NCBI GenBank assembly: GCA_019722365.1
Contig: JADFUC010001468.1
Coordinates: forward strand, 30,678 to 94,677
Direction: 5' to 3'
Length of the DNA stretch: 64,000 nucleotides
Source: Lithospermum erythrorhizon
Lineage: Eukaryota; Streptophyta; Magnoliopsida; Boraginales; Boraginaceae
Shown: in pieces, positions 1 through 17,633 of the stretch
Layout of the letters: each line of letters opens with the position of its first letter
How positions within the stretch are numbered: position 1 is the first letter of the stretch
Translations under genes and position numbers: made by a program
Notes under the pieces: model-generated
What the model was told of the DNA's origin: nothing
The model's input: the letters and a program-made list of their open reading frames with translations, nothing else
Databases searched by the model: none

Positions 1-5255
<5,255 letters not shown>

Positions 5256-6249
5256 CATTATGCCAGAGTCGGTATTTTCTCACCGCAGATAGACTGAAAT
5301 CGCGTGGGGGTGGCCAAGAATCTCCCCCCTTGTGGTACAATGTAAATGTATGCATATTTCTTGAACTTCACAATTTGCATATGCGAATATAGAAGCCTCT
5401 CTGAGCACGCTATACGACATTTGGCAGAGTTATCTTGGCTCGACTGGAAAGCTTGAATCTCTGTTTAGGATATGAAAATCCAACTTGAATCCTTGGAGTG
5501 AACTCTCAATTTGAGGAAGTCTTGAAGAGGCTCATGTATAATGGCTTATAAATGTGCACTTAACAATCCATTTTAGTTATATTTGAAGTTGCAACCAAAA
5601 ACTATTGATTTGAGGGGACCCACAATAAATCCAATTATAGATAGTTGAATAGAGGGGTGGTGCCTAACTAATTTTTTTTTTTCAAGTTTGTGTTTGATGC
5701 CAAAAAGAAAAAGAAAAAATTATTATAGTTTTCCAAATTGTCTATTTGGGTAAGTGAGCATATGCAATATATATGTGGGTAAGTGAGCCACTTGAAAGAA
5801 GTTTCAGTTTTGTTTGCTTGCAAATTGCAAAAGCTTTATAAAAGATTTAAATTTGGAAAAATTAGTGATACAAGTAGAGCATATTCATTTTCACCCCTCA
5901 AATTTAACTTATTTGATGTTTCTTTTTAACTTTTTAATTATGTTAAAAATTTAAAAGTCCAATGATTATCTATTGTCAAAAATTTGTTTAGAAAATTGAA
6001 AACGTTAATGTATATTATCGGGGTGAATATGTTTTTCCTTGATTTTGGTCAATCTGAATTACCAACCTTTCAATTCCCTAAGTTCTTTAAATCTATATCT
6101 ATATACCTTTTAAAAGTGTGAATATAATTTGGTGTTTTTTCCCTTTTTTTGTAAAGACACTTATGCTTTCCTCCCAAATATTCTAATTACTAGACATTAA
6201 TTCACAAATACTAATAATTTAATACGAAGTTTAATAATTACTATTGTAA
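5256..6249. other. 3' UTR of the kinase gene and AT-rich spacer
   Basis: No coding signal follows the TGA at 5253-5255. The 3' UTR probably runs to about 5640, where an AATAAA-like hexamer lies near 5622. The rest to 6249 is AT-rich with poly-A and poly-T runs; I see no gene in it. Confidence 0.5.
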
Positions 6250-7226
6250 TGCAAAGAAGTTTATTATCAATCGAGAGGAGCGACAATTCAAACTATGGAT
6301 CCTAGCGTTTGATGACGATTTGTGAGATGTTTGTAACTTGCTTGACTTGAGCTTGATTTGGGTCTTGATGAAAAGATTTGGGGCAGGCAGGCGGTTGTCA
6401 GATGTCACAGTCTTGATGGACTTGAGGCTGAGTGCGAACCGATATGGTCGAGTCGAGGCCTTAGCGGAGTATTCCGGTGTTGGTTGTATGGACTTGATCT
6501 TGGGTCTTGGACTTGATCTCGCGGGGACTTGCTTTGGACAGGTAAGGACCGTAGGCTGGATAAGCTCACAAGCCTTTGAAATGGGACTTTGGGATTTGGT
6601 GTTTCACCTTTTGTGGTAGGGCTATGTGGCTTGAGGGGCCCCATTTGCTTAGTCTTGCTTGATATGACACACGATTTGATAGAGTTTAGTGCCTTGATAT
6701 GACACTTGATTTGGGATAGGACTCCGAGTTTCGGGTTGTATGGAGTGATAGCAAGCAAGTGTTGAAGCAACGTTATGCTACTTGTACTATAGTGGCCTTA
6801 GCGACATTTGGCGTGGAGTGGGGACGAGGACCTTGACCCGTGGGACTTAGTGATTTGGCCTCGCTTGGGAGGCTTGGTGGTTAGTATCTCACTTGATTTA
6901 AGCTTTGAAGTTGCGTCCTTTAGGCTTCACTCGGCGACAGCAACTTGTTCTTTGTAGAGTGATGATTAGTATGAAGGTGGAAGGTTTCCAGCCTTGTGTG
7001 ATGCGATCAACTAGGCAGAGGCCTTAACGTGTTTCCTATCTAGAATCCAAATATAGGAATTTGCGGCTCGGTTTATTCTATATATCTCGGTTTGATAGAT
7101 CAAACTTGAAATTTATCAGTGATCATCCAAGTTTTGAATACTCGGGGCTACATAGCTTAATCCACGAGATATTCGAAGTGTTCTTGAAAACTGCGTCGAT
7201 TCTCATGAGTTTTTGCTTCAAACTTG

Positions 7227-7256
7227 AAGGATTATTGCGTTTGTGCAATAATCCTT
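7227..7256. repeat. Perfect 12-bp inverted repeat with 6-nt loop
   Basis: AAGGATTATTGC (7227-7238) is followed after GTTTGT by its exact reverse complement (7245-7256). It lies about 200 nt downstream of the minus-strand TATA motif of the LTR-like segment, where an LTR transcript leader or poly-A region would be. A role in transcript folding is inference. Confidence 0.6.
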
Positions 7257-7452
7257 AATTTCAGGCACCTATTATGACCACGGTGTTTCCATCCACCCGT
7301 GTAGTGTTTACGCTAGCGGTCTTCAAATATTTAACTTAGAAATTTCAGAGATCGTTCTCTGAATTTTCTCAGGGATTTTGTGTGTTTTTTGGTGGTGGAA
7401 TTTTGTGGAGTTGTGGATGATTTTGTGGATGATTTTGGTCGGCCAAAATGGG

Positions 7453-7466
7453 GGGTATTTATAAGG
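7453..7466 (-). promoter_or_regulatory. TATA box of the LTR-like segment
   Basis: The minus strand reads CCTTATAAATACCCC, a good plant TATA box, followed by a purine/pyrimidine-biased leader. It supports a minus-strand LTR promoter here; no functional data. Confidence 0.4.
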
Positions 7467-7668
7467 TTTACGGGCCTCAAATGCTGCAACCGATTGGCGG
7501 TTTGATTTCAGTGGATCACGATCTTGGCCGTTGAATTTTGAGGCAAGGTCACGGGCCAGATCGGATAATTTGATACTTTTCACTCAAGTAATGTGCTTTG
7601 GGCGCTATTTCATATACGAAGGTTCAGTTGTTTTTTTTAGGTCAAAAGCATTTTATATTGACCCGGAC

Positions 7669-7812
7669 CTTTTGGAGCCTTGATTTTGCACCACTTGCGA
7701 TTTCGAAGTGCTTATTTCGGTCAGGGCAGCTTCGGAGCCTTGATTTTGCACCACATAACTTGTGGAGTCTTGATTTTTGAACCACAAAACTTGTGGAGTC
7801 TTTATTTATTTT
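7669..7812. repeat. Imperfect short repeats within the LTR-like segment
   Basis: The phrase 'ggagccttgattttgcacca' occurs near 7673 and 7734 and decays into 'ggagtcttgatttttgaacc' near 7764 and 'ggagtctttattt' near 7794. Spacing is irregular (about 30-60 bp). It looks like a local minisatellite in the LTR. Confidence 0.6.
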
Positions 7813-7884
7813 AAACCCGTGGTTTTATAGATTCTTCATTTTGAGCCTCGTGGCCTTGAGCGTCCACGTTGGCCGACTTTTGAT

Positions 7885-7918
7885 TGATAAAATTAGGGTT
7901 TCGAGCCTAATTTTATCA
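7885..7918. repeat. Perfect 13-bp inverted repeat with 8-nt loop
   Basis: TGATAAAATTAGG (7885-7897), loop GTTTCGAG, then the exact complement (7906-7918). It lies in the probable U3 part of the minus-strand LTR-like segment. Confidence 0.65.
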
Positions 7919-8190
7919 CGACATGTCTGAGGCTGTTTCTCGAGAACCTATTTAGAGAGGTTTGAACTTAGGGTTAATTAATGCCAGAAACCCTTATTTT
8001 TTACTTCGATTAACTCAGGGGCTTGATTTCGGGAACCCTCGTTCATCCGAAGAAAGGTTTGATTTGAGTTTGGGTTGTCGAGAACCCTAATCGGTCCATG
8101 ATGGCCTTCTTTAGTGGTTCGACCCTTTAATTAATTTGATTAATTCGTCTTAATCAATTTAATTATTTCTTGATAAATTTTCGATGTCTA

Positions 8191-8689
8191 CAACTACATT
8201 TAATAATTACAATCATTTTATGATTAATAAAAATATCATGATTTTTATATATTCTAATATCTATATTCTATTATTATGTATATCATTGTTAAATAGCAAC
8301 AACTAATACTCCAGTACAAAATATGCTATGAAATCATCATATGATATAATAAAAAAATGTTATAATGTTAGAATTTATGTTAAAATAAAACTTGAATAAA
8401 AAATATTTGATTTTAACTTATTAAAATATTTGTTCTATATATCTTCTAAAATAGTAGATAGAATAAGCTATTCTTTCATTTTTTCGTTAAAAACATATTT
8501 ACCTTCCAACTAAACCATTTTTTTCAACTAAATTTAATTATTTTCATTTTATTTGAACCTTTCTCATGAATTGAATACCCACCATAAAATTATAAATTGA
8601 TAAATAAATGGTCATTATTTTCTTAATTGATTAATTTACCGTTACATTTGAAGTTATATGACTTTCACTACTCCACCTATTATAATGGA
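8191..8689. other. AT-rich spacer without a gene
   Basis: About 500 bp of AT-rich sequence between two transposon remnants. No ORF of note and no recognised repeat ends. Confidence 0.5.
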
Positions 8690-9167
8690 TGTGATATAGA
8701 CCTAGGAATTAAGTAAAAGTGTTTAAAGAAAATGACACCGAGATTTAACATGATATCCCTAACAATGTGTTAGGTTTAATCCGCAGGCGAGCCTGCAATT
8801 TCATTATAATATGGGAGGATTATATATACGGATGACGAAGGCTTTGCTCACGAATAAATCTATCCTACACTATGAAAATCTTTAGGCAAAGATTTTCCTA
8901 AAATTATACAATTCTCTTTTGATTGTGTATATCTCACTTTTGAAATGATTTTTGGATGATTGAACAATGGCAAACTCACTTATATTTATAGGCCATGATA
9001 ATGGCCAACTTCCATAAAAAAAAACTTCAACTTATCCACTTGCTCAAGTTGGCAAGTTGATAATTTGACAAGTTGTCAAGTTATCCACTTGACCACTTGT
9101 CAAATTATCTAATTGTCAACATGGCTACATGTTCAATCGTTCAATAGATTCAAGACATTCCCCGACA
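8690..9167 (-). repeat. 3' LTR of element D
   Basis: 478 bp, TG...CA, aligned with 11089-11568 over nearly all its length with small indels and substitutions. Contains a run of related 'aagttg/caagtt' phrases near 9030-9110, also present in the partner LTR. Confidence 0.85.
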
Positions 9168-9782
9168 AATCTCGCTTGAAACTTTGAATAGATAAGAATG
9201 TTAATTAACCAAAAAAAATAGATCACTTCCTAAACAGAGATAACTTGAGAAATATATCAGATATACTCAAAGTACCAAATGTGTCCAGATAGTGACAGAT
9301 GTGGCTCTACCACAGATGTTGCCCTAGGATTAACTAACAACTTTGAATATTGAGAAGTTACAAAACAATAATTGAAACTTGCTACATTGTAGCAGTCTTC
9401 GTAAACTTATATCCCGGCTAGATTGTCTGCAGTACCCACTTTTTTTTTTACACAGTCCTTTCATTTCTTAGAAAGTGATACCTCACATCAATATGTTTTG
9501 TTCTCTCATGATGGATTTGATCTTTTTTAAGCATATTGGACTCAAACTATCACAATATAATAATATAGCACAGTCGTGATGTAGCCGAGATCAGCGGCCA
9601 ATCCTACTAACGATTTCCTCCTTAGCGGCTTACATCAAAGCCATGCAATGGCGGATTGCAAAGTAGCCCTCCAACTCCTGACAAAGCCACGAAAAAGAGT
9701 GAACACGTAACCCGGTCATCGATCTTCCTCTGTCCACATCTCCAACATAATGAGCTTGAGTAACGAAATCAAACAACACAGG

Positions 9783-10780
9783 TTATCCCCCACCATAAAT
9801 TAAGACCAATATCGAACGTGCCCACGAGATAGTGAAAATCTCTTGTAGCTTACTGATGCTCCTTTCAAGGTTCTCCGTGAACACACTAACCACAACGGCA
9901 TGTGCAAGATCGATTTTAGTGCGGAGACCATAGCATGTTAAGCTTCCAAGCTGCACTAGCATAGAGGAACACGTCTTTATGTATTCCTTTTTTTTCTCAG
10001 ACGACTTAGGTGCAAATGCTACAGAAAGATGTACATTTGAAGCACTAGGAGTATCAATAGGCTTAGCAGTAGTCATTTCAAATCTTGATAGAATCTTTTC
10101 AATGTAGCCTTTTTGAGACAAAAAAAAGCTTTGTTGATTTCTGTCAATCTCCACATCCCTAGAATTTTCTTTGCAACACCTAAATCTTTCATTTCAAACT
10201 CTACACTAAGTAATCCCTTCAGCCTCAAGACACCAGGGACTTTATCCACTACATTAGCAACATATCATCTACATCTGACATGGCCAGAGATGAAAAGGCC
10301 ATCTTTAACCTTATTGTAATAAGCACAAACCCATCATACGGGCTTTCAAATACCGTACTCAAGCATGCTATCGAACCTCTTGTACCTGCTTGCCTTGGGA
10401 GATTGCTTCAAACCATATAGGAATTTTTTCAACTTGCAAACATAGTCCTCCTTTAAGGACTCCTAAAAACCATCTGGCTAGGTCATGTATATCTCTTCTT
10501 CCAACTCTCCATGTAGGAAAGTTGTCTTCACATCTAGTTGTTCAAGCTCCAAATCCTGATGTGCACTATAGCAAGAAGCTTGCCACGATTAGGTGTGTCG
10601 ACTACGGTGAAATATCTCATTTATAGTCCCTCCCTCTCTCTCCGGCCCCGGGAAACCTCTACTTATAACCACGAGCCTTATACTTAATCCTCTCAGTTGG
10701 TGACAACCCTTCCTTTTTCTTGAACAACCATTTGCAAGTCACAACATTTCTCCCTCGTGGTCTTTTTGTCAATTCCCAAG
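9783..10780 (-). pseudogene. Copia reverse-transcriptase fragment of element D
   Basis: Read right to left, the minus strand gives pieces of Ty1/copia reverse transcriptase in the correct order but different frames: KWLFKKKEGLSP near 10730, FLHGELEEEIYMT near 10500-10530, CKLKKFLYGLKQSP near 10400-10435, then LSQKGYIEKILSRFEMTTAK and TPSASNVHLS within 9783-10154. Stops and frameshifts separate them, so no working enzyme is encoded. Downstream toward 9480 are remains of the RNase H end (NILMRYHF-type phrase). It is flanked on both sides by the 480-bp LTRs. Confidence 0.85.
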
Positions 10781-11088
10781 TTTGATCTTACGAGTGACTC
10801 CATGCTTACTCTTCCATGGCGTGAAAGCCATTGGATAGACTCGGTACTAGTAACAACTTCCCTGCAGATGGATGACTCGCTTGAAGGTCGATCTCCTCGC
10901 AACTGTAAGCGCAAGCCACCATATCCTCATAGTGTCGTACCTCGCTGGGAGGTACTCCATAATTAACTCTTCTAGGGCGATCCAAGAGCTAAATTGTGAT
11001 GTCCCCACGATGATGGAATAATTTATGCTTGCACTCACAGATATGTAACTAAGGAGAGCCCTCCTCTACTTGATTTTGCCTCTGAATG

Positions 11089-11568
11089 TGTGGCCCAGGA
11101 ATTAAGTAAAAGTGTTTAAAGAAAATGACACTAGAAATTTGTGGTATCACTGCTTGATAATGTTAGGACTAATCATGAGGCGAAACCGTGAAAATTTCAC
11201 TATAATACGAAGGATTAGAGTTCTGAGATGAAAAGCTGAGCACTCTCCAAGAAGTATAGATAAATCTATCTACGCTATAAAAATCTTTAGGCAGATTTTT
11301 TCCTAAGAATATATAATTATCTTTTGATTGTGTATATCTCACTTTTGAGATGATTTTTGGATGATTATGATAGCAAACTTCCTTCTATTTATATGCCAAT
11401 ATAATGGCCAACTTTTATAAAAAAAAAAAAAAACTTCAATTTATCCACTTGCTCAATTTGAAAAGTGGACAACTTGACAATTTGACAAGTTGGCAAACTT
11501 AACCACTTACCAAATTGTCCACTTGGCTACATGTTCAATCGCTCAATAGATTCAAGGCATTTACGACA
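11089..11568 (-). repeat. 5' LTR of element D
   Basis: 480 bp, partner of 8690-9167, starting TGTGG and ending ACGACA. No convincing tRNA primer-binding site can be read next to it, which fits a decayed element. Confidence 0.85.
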
Positions 11569-12739
11569 CCACCTCTTAAAATTACACATAATTTTATTAT
11601 TTAATTATTTCTTATACACGTAAACTCATATAAACAAAACTTCAACATTGTACTATGATAAAGAAGTGAAAATGTTAGTACTTAGTAGAGCACATCTCAA
11701 ATTTTAATGGTCAAGTCATAGAGGAATAAAAATGCATAGAGTTTGAAGTTCAACACACTTACCACTAAAAAGAAGTTCATGAGGAGAAAATTATAAATAA
11801 TTAGTTTGTGCATCCATTTAAGAGATAAGATAATATATTTTTAAGCATTTATATTACTATAAAGATCTCAAAATCAAATAACTAATATATTCTATCAACA
11901 TATAAAAATCACCCTAATTGATTTATTATATTTTTCTTGATCTATTTATGTTACTCCTTATTACATAATTAGACATATAAATACATCTATGTTGTTTTAA
12001 TAATAGTTCATGATGCATGGATATATTTTAATAATAGTTCATTATCCATAAAATAAAAAAATTTAGTATTTTTTTGGTCCATATCTTTATAACTACGGTT
12101 AGTGCCTATATTATCAGTTTTTAGGCCGTGGTGTAAACACTATCTTATCGAGTTTTCTTGTGAAATAGTATTTTCTTCTTATTTAAACTAAAATATAATG
12201 AATGGCATTTTACGTAATTAAATAGAGCGCTTTAAATAAATCAACATGATAAACAAGTATCTTCACTTGTTCCCAATTCATAATTTTCCTATTTTGCAGC
12301 AAGCCAATAAGGTGGTACTCTTTTTCTAATAATGTACTCCGTAATTATGTCTTCATTTATCAGTAAAAACATTACACTCAGATCATCAACAGTATGAAAT
12401 CCAACATGATAAACAAGTGTCATCACGTTTTGGCAGAAAGGGTGCATCAAGGTGGACATGGAGATCTGAAAATTCAGCTGGGACCTTTCTGTTAATAACT
12501 TTTTCCGACCAATTGCCAATTGTTCGTCCCAATTCATAATTGTCCTATTTCCAACTTGAAAAAGAATCTAAACAGGAATATTTGTCATTGTACTAGATAA
12601 TTAGTATAGTTCAATCAATAATTAATCATCAGAACATTAAGGAAACAAAACAGTGTCAGTTACTTTCACCAAAGTGTGTGGGGCTGTTGGGAGTTGAGGG
12701 GTGGGGATTGAGGGTGGGGGGTGGGGGGTGGATAAGGGT
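11569..12739. other. AT-rich spacer ending in a G-rich tract
   Basis: No recognised gene. A phrase 'acatgataaacaagt' followed by 'ccaattcataattttcctat' is repeated at 12243-12293 and 12402-12550. The last 60 bp before the next element (12680-12739) are strongly G-rich with several GGGG runs. The small minus-strand ORF at 12289-12537 matches no family I know. Confidence 0.5.
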
Positions 12740-13742
12740 TGTTGGAAATCAATGAAAATTGATTGATTTTTCATATATCCCGTTACGATATTATTATGTC
12801 AATTTATTTACGGGATTGGTTAAATGTGATTCTTTGGGCTTAGTGTTGGCATTAGTAATTAATATATTATTAGTGTGGGTTCTCACTTGAAGTAATTTAA
12901 GGGGTTATGACGATTCTTAGATGCTTTGCTTTCATTGTCGTTATAATAATAATGTTAGGTCAATTATTTATTATTATACAAGTTACTATTATCCCAGAAT
13001 GCAGAAGGTCACTTATACGGTGATATTCAATTATATTTAAGTAAATGAAATTAAGCGAGACTTATAAATTGAGAGAGATGTATCTCAACATATATATATT
13101 TGTCAAATATATTGGTGAACATCAATTAGTTAAACTTGCAAGTTTAATAAATTAAACAATTGAAATTGATGAATAACTTGATAAGTTATTTGATAGTGGC
13201 TTCGTTAGTATTTTAATTGACTTGTTAGGATTAATTAAAATAGAACAACTCACTAGTGACTCATTATTTGGAACAGAAGCACATAACATTCGTTAAGTTA
13301 ACGAGTTAAGCGATTTCTTAACGAGTTGCTGGTGAAAATTAGCAAATGGTATTTAAAGAAAGAGACAAAGGGTTTTCATTTCGTGAAATCATAACCACTG
13401 CCTCCCTCTCAAAACACGTGAGCCTACCCCCGTTTGGAAGAGATTTTTCTCTTCGATTTTGTTCTCAACAGCTGCAGCAAGTTCGAGCTCACCGAGATTG
13501 ATTCCCTCTGATTGTACAATCTAGAGAGGACATCCTTTTGGTGTTGGACAAGCGGTGGAGAGAACTTTGCAAAGGATTCACGCGAAGGCATTGGGCGAGG
13601 AGTTGATTTCATTCGTCTTATTTGCAATGAGAACTCTTTATTCATATTGCATATTATGTGTTTTAGATTAATATATGTCATTTTTTGAGGATCGGGATGT
13701 GTGGTGATATTTTATCTGAAATTAAAATTCATACTAGATTCT
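12740..13742 (+). repeat. 5' LTR of Copia element B
   Basis: About 1.0 kb beginning TGTTGGAAATCAATG and ending at ...CTAGATTCT. It aligns with 34680-37236 (once the Pack-MULE is removed) and, reverse-complemented, with 58184-59152. Confidence 0.88.
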
Positions 13743-13758
13743 GATGGCCTCGAGCCTA
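13743..13758 (+). promoter_or_regulatory. Degenerate initiator-tRNA-Met primer-binding site of element B
   Basis: Directly after the 5' LTR, TGGCCTCGAGCC (13745-13756) resembles the TGGTATCAGAGCC sequence complementary to initiator tRNA-Met used by most plant LTR elements, with a short deletion and substitution. Confidence 0.5.
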
Positions 13759-15115
13759 CTCGAAGTTGATACTCTTTATCTAATTCATTTGTGTGTGTAT
13801 TAGTAGTTGTTAATTAATTCGATTAATTCATGATTTGTATATTCGATTATTGAATATATATAATATGAAAAAATCAACACATTTTTATATATTTGTCATG
13901 CAATTTTGTATCATCAAATTATTGTATTGATTTTGATGATTTGATATTGTTTAATTGTTTCATGAAATGAAAGGTTAAAACTTGATTAATTTAACGTTTT
14001 GATTTTTTAGATTAAGTCGTTTTAGATTTTACGAGAGAGGTTAAAGATTTCAACAAATTCCAAAATTAAATCTATATGTTCACGAACTATTTGAGGTTTA
14101 TCTCGAGTTTTCTACGATTTTTGTTTTGAAATTTTAAGTACTCCAAAATTCATTGAATTTCTTGATTGTTTTGGATTGTCGAAAAAACTAGAAGTATTTT
14201 TGATGAAATTTCAATTGGATGTTCAATAATATTGATATTGTTGATGTTCAAGTCTTAATCGAAATTTTTGAATTTTTAGAGCCTCCAAATTACACAAAAG
14301 TTGCAATTAATCCCGAAAACTAGAATGTTACCAATATTAGGTAAATTAGGACTTGCGGGGAACCGTGTGGGGCCGGTCGACCACTGGTGAAAGCTCACCG
14401 TGATATCACGGCACCACCAGCGGCGTGTCGGCCGTGGGTGGCCGGAAACGGTCGTTGTGTCCACGTTGAGAGTTCGTCGTCGTTTTAAAACCTAAATGTA
14501 TTTTTTATATGTAATTCTTTTTGGTTTTAAAATTATTGGTAATTATTAATTTTGGTTTTAATTGTTAAATCATAAATTTTTCATTAAGATAATTGAATAT
14601 ATATCTTGAATAACATTAAATTTGATTTATATTTCCCTTCATGATTATTTTCAATAATTGATAATTATTGAAAATATCATTTCATGGTAACTTTTTAAAT
14701 TTTGAATTTTGGAGTTAATTACTTGAAAGTAATTATTCCATTATTTAAGTGGTTGGTAATTATTGTAATAATTATCATTAATCGTAATAATGAATATATT
14801 TAAATTGTGAACATTTTACATTAATTGATAATTAATTGTAAAATAATGGGTAATTAATTAGTCAATTATGAACACATTTATTTTCATTTCATTTAATATA
14901 TATGATATTAAGTGTATTTATTTGTTTTAATGTTTTGCCTATATATATTGTTATAGAATGGAATGGAGGTGTATAGATATATGACCCGTTTATTTTCGAG
15001 TGCAGTACCGTATTGTTGTAAATGACCTGTTGAGTCATGTTATTTTAATTTTCTTGTTTCTCCCACAAGCTTGCATGTTGTCTAAGTTGGGATTAGTGTT
15101 TAGTTAGCCAATTCG
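13759..15115 (+). other. Noncoding leader of element B, proximal part
   Basis: Mostly AT-rich, interrupted by a GC-rich pocket at about 14340-14470. Element A's leader has a comparable pocket on the minus strand at about 24300-24480. The distal phrase 'caagcttgca' near 15066 also occurs in A's leader (minus strand, near 21470), showing homologous leaders. It is cut at 15115 by element A. Confidence 0.6.
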
Positions 15116-16104
15116 TGGAAAACTCTATGGATATATGAGTATAAATACAATCCATAGATCAGAGGGGATCTTAAAGTGCTTACTACATTATTTATAAATA
15201 CACATAATACAATATATAAATAATAAGTACTTACAAGCATAGCGGGTAAATTCCACCAATAAATCTACGCTTCAAATTCCTTAGCGTGAATTTGGCTCAC
15301 TAGCTCATGTTGTAATATCGATCGTATGATATCTACAGTTGATCACGCGGGAGAGGTTGAAATCAAACGATTTATGCTAGTAAACAAGGTTGAACAAAAC
15401 CAAAAACCCCAAGAATTTTCTTGGGAGAAAATCGGCTAGGGGGGCGGCTTTAGGGTTTTTTATGAAATTATTATTATTATGAAAAACCCTAAAGCACACT
15501 TATATAGGGCTAGGTTAAAACAAACCCGATAAGTAACCCGTTAAGTATTAGCTTGACTCGTTAACTCTATTAGTTCGTTAAGACACTAATGAGTTGCTAA
15601 TGAGTTGAACTATTTAATTAGGCTTAATTTAAATAGTAATGAGTCTATATCAATAATCTCAAGTTATTGATAAATACTAAAATTACTTTCGAACCAATTA
15701 AATAACTATTTAGTGATTCTATTTAACTCCATCGATATTCTACATAAAATATGTAGAACCCTTGTAATTGAAATATATTTCTCAAATTATACGGATTCTC
15801 TTTAATTTCATACATGAAATATATAACTCAGCGTCATTTGTATGTGTGTGACATACAGGCTCGAGATAATAGTAAAGTTGTATAATAATAATAATAGTGA
15901 CCAATTACACTATTATTATAGCGATTAATGAGTAATATCTAGCGATACATTTCATGGCAACAAATTATCATGAACCGCACTAGTAATATACAATTACTAA
16001 GTTGAACGCTAAGTTACGATAATCACATTTTAACCCGGTAAATGAATTGATACAATTGTACTTAGCGGGCATAATAAATGGAATCAATTCTCGTTGATTT
16101 CGAC
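15116..16104 (-). repeat. 3' LTR of element A
   Basis: Begins TGGAAAACTCTATGG and aligns with 25061-25306 (the surviving part of the 5' LTR). It is also related to the LTRs of B and C, most clearly in the segment around 15800-16090, so A, B and C belong to one family or closely related families. Confidence 0.85.
15498..15508 (-). promoter_or_regulatory. TATA box in the LTR of element A
   Basis: The minus strand reads CCCTATATAAGTGTG, a strong TATA box, roughly 600 bp into the LTR from its U3 end, a plausible place for retrotransposon transcription initiation. Confidence 0.5.
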
Positions 16105-16900
16105 CTCCCACTTATACGGGCGATTATCTTACAATTGCATTTATCCACGATCTCTAATTAAGTAAGCTAACCATAGAAGTGTGTCATGAAACACCACACT
16201 TAACTTTCTTTACTTTCAGTATGAGGCTTAATAAGCATTTATGGCATCCGTAAACCCGGTCGATGCAATGTGTGAGAGGCTGAGATCTTCTTTGTATATC
16301 CAAGGGCGGACAAATCCCCTCCCGATATATCAACATCTATCGCTACTCCTTTGTGTGACCCAACATATGCCGTTATAATCCCCGCTTAAGGCAGACGTTT
16401 GGTCATAGTCAAAGTACAGAGCTTGTATAACACAGATAGTCATATATCGTAGGTCTAAGAATTGACGAACCTAAAATTCTAAACAAATATCATAGGACAC
16501 AGATATACATATCTTCTATGAATTCGTTTTTGATATACATATCTTCTATGAATTCATTTTTGAGTCATTACGGCTCCCAGTCGCGGACCGGTGACCAGTG
16601 ATCTAGTCTGCAGGCTAACGTGATCAATCTTGATCACTAATCAAAATACCATGTTAGTCATATGATGCTTGTCGCCACCCCAACTATCGACATCGACGAG
16701 GCCTTTTGGCTATCTATGTTTTCTAGGCTTGAAGAGGTATAATCAAACAAGTATATTATATGTAAATTTAAACATATAGGCCTAGCAAACAAGTATATTA
16801 AAATATAAGAAGCAATAATATTCAAATATTTGTTCACATAACACAATAGATACATCTTGACTCCCACTTAACCTAACACCCTTGCGACATCCCGTATAAG
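16105..16900 (-). other. Conserved 3' noncoding region of element A
   Basis: Between RNase H and the LTR. It aligns with B (about 33880-34680, opposite orientation) and C (59153-59820): shared phrases include 'gtttggtcatagtcaa', 'atatatcgtaggtcta' and 'aacaaatatcataggacac'. No shared reading frame is visible. The purine-rich tract next to the LTR (16105-16115, minus strand GTGGGAGG) is the likely polypurine tract. A 30-bp tandem duplication lies at about 16500-16563. Confidence 0.7.
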
Positions 16901-16929
16901 ATCTATATTCGTTGCATCTTTCGTCATCT

Positions 16930-17340
16930 TTTGCGACTTAATTGGTTTTAGTGAAGGGGTCGGCAGATGGCCTCATTTCTAATTTATATACTTTGACATC
17001 ACCTCTATCAAGCATATCTCTAATGGTGATACTTTACGAGAATACGTTCTTGGACTTGTGATGTGCTCTGGGGTTCCTTAGCTTGAAATTTATTGCCCAG
17101 TATTGTCATGAGCAACTCCATTTGGTCCTCGATGCTAGGTACTATACCAAGTTAGGTCACGAATTTCTTTATCCAACATGCTTCTTTAAGCGGCTTCGAG
17201 GCTGACTGCGATGTACTTCAATTTTGTGGTGCAGAATGCGGCAACGATTACTGCGTTTGGAACTCCTCGAATCTTGCTCTACCGTTGAGACAAAATACGT
17301 ACAGGCGAGCGATAGTCATCTCTATCAGTTTGAAAAGCGG
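16930..17340 (-). pseudogene. RNase H end of element A pol
   Basis: The minus strand gives TIRDMLDRGDVKVYKL followed by a PSADPFTK-like phrase near 16940-17030, the characteristic C-terminal end of Copia RNase H. Frames are broken upstream. Confidence 0.7.
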
Positions 17341-17633
17341 GTGTCGGTGTACTGTCCTTTGCTAACTCTTCATCTCCACCATATACCAAAGCATCTTTGG
17401 ATTCTTCTCGAGACACTTCAGATGCAACATTTCACTGTCTAGTGGCTCGCTTGGATTAGCTTGGTATCTGCAGTTACGCTTAGTGCATAAGACACATCGA
17501 GGTCTAGTGCACAACATGGCATACATGATGGATCTATAGCCGGCGTAGGTATGTCTTTCCGATACATTCATCTCGGCACTAGTAGAGAGACCTTTGTCTT
17601 CTGGCGGAGTTGAACTCCGTGTCTCGTGGGAGA

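Larger units (their letters stand above)
6250..8190 (-). mobile_element. Decayed LTR-like sequence, possibly a solo LTR
   Basis: On the minus strand the segment begins TGTAGACATCG at about 8190 and ends in CA near 6250, matching the TG...CA form of plant LTRs. A TATA motif sits at 7453-7466 on the same strand. The + strand contains dispersed phrases such as 'gccttagcgg' and 'cttgatttg' that recur in 55900-57200, suggesting two diverged copies of one family. No gag or pol domain was recognised, and no clean target-site duplication is visible. Family and exact ends are uncertain. Confidence 0.45.
8690..11568 (-). mobile_element. Copia-type LTR retrotransposon remnant (element D)
   Basis: Two similar LTRs (8690-9167 and 11089-11568) enclose 1.9 kb carrying reverse-transcriptase pieces on the minus strand. 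Both LTRs begin TGTG, end CGACA and share long matches, for example 'ggaattaagtaaaagtgttt' and 'tgtatatctcacttttga'. Gag, protease and integrase were not seen, so a large internal deletion is inferred. Target-site duplications are unclear. Confidence 0.85.

Noticed and set aside
6338..6770. Overlapping ORFs of 93 and 121 codons on opposite strands
   Set aside because: In decayed LTR-like DNA, no domain on either strand.
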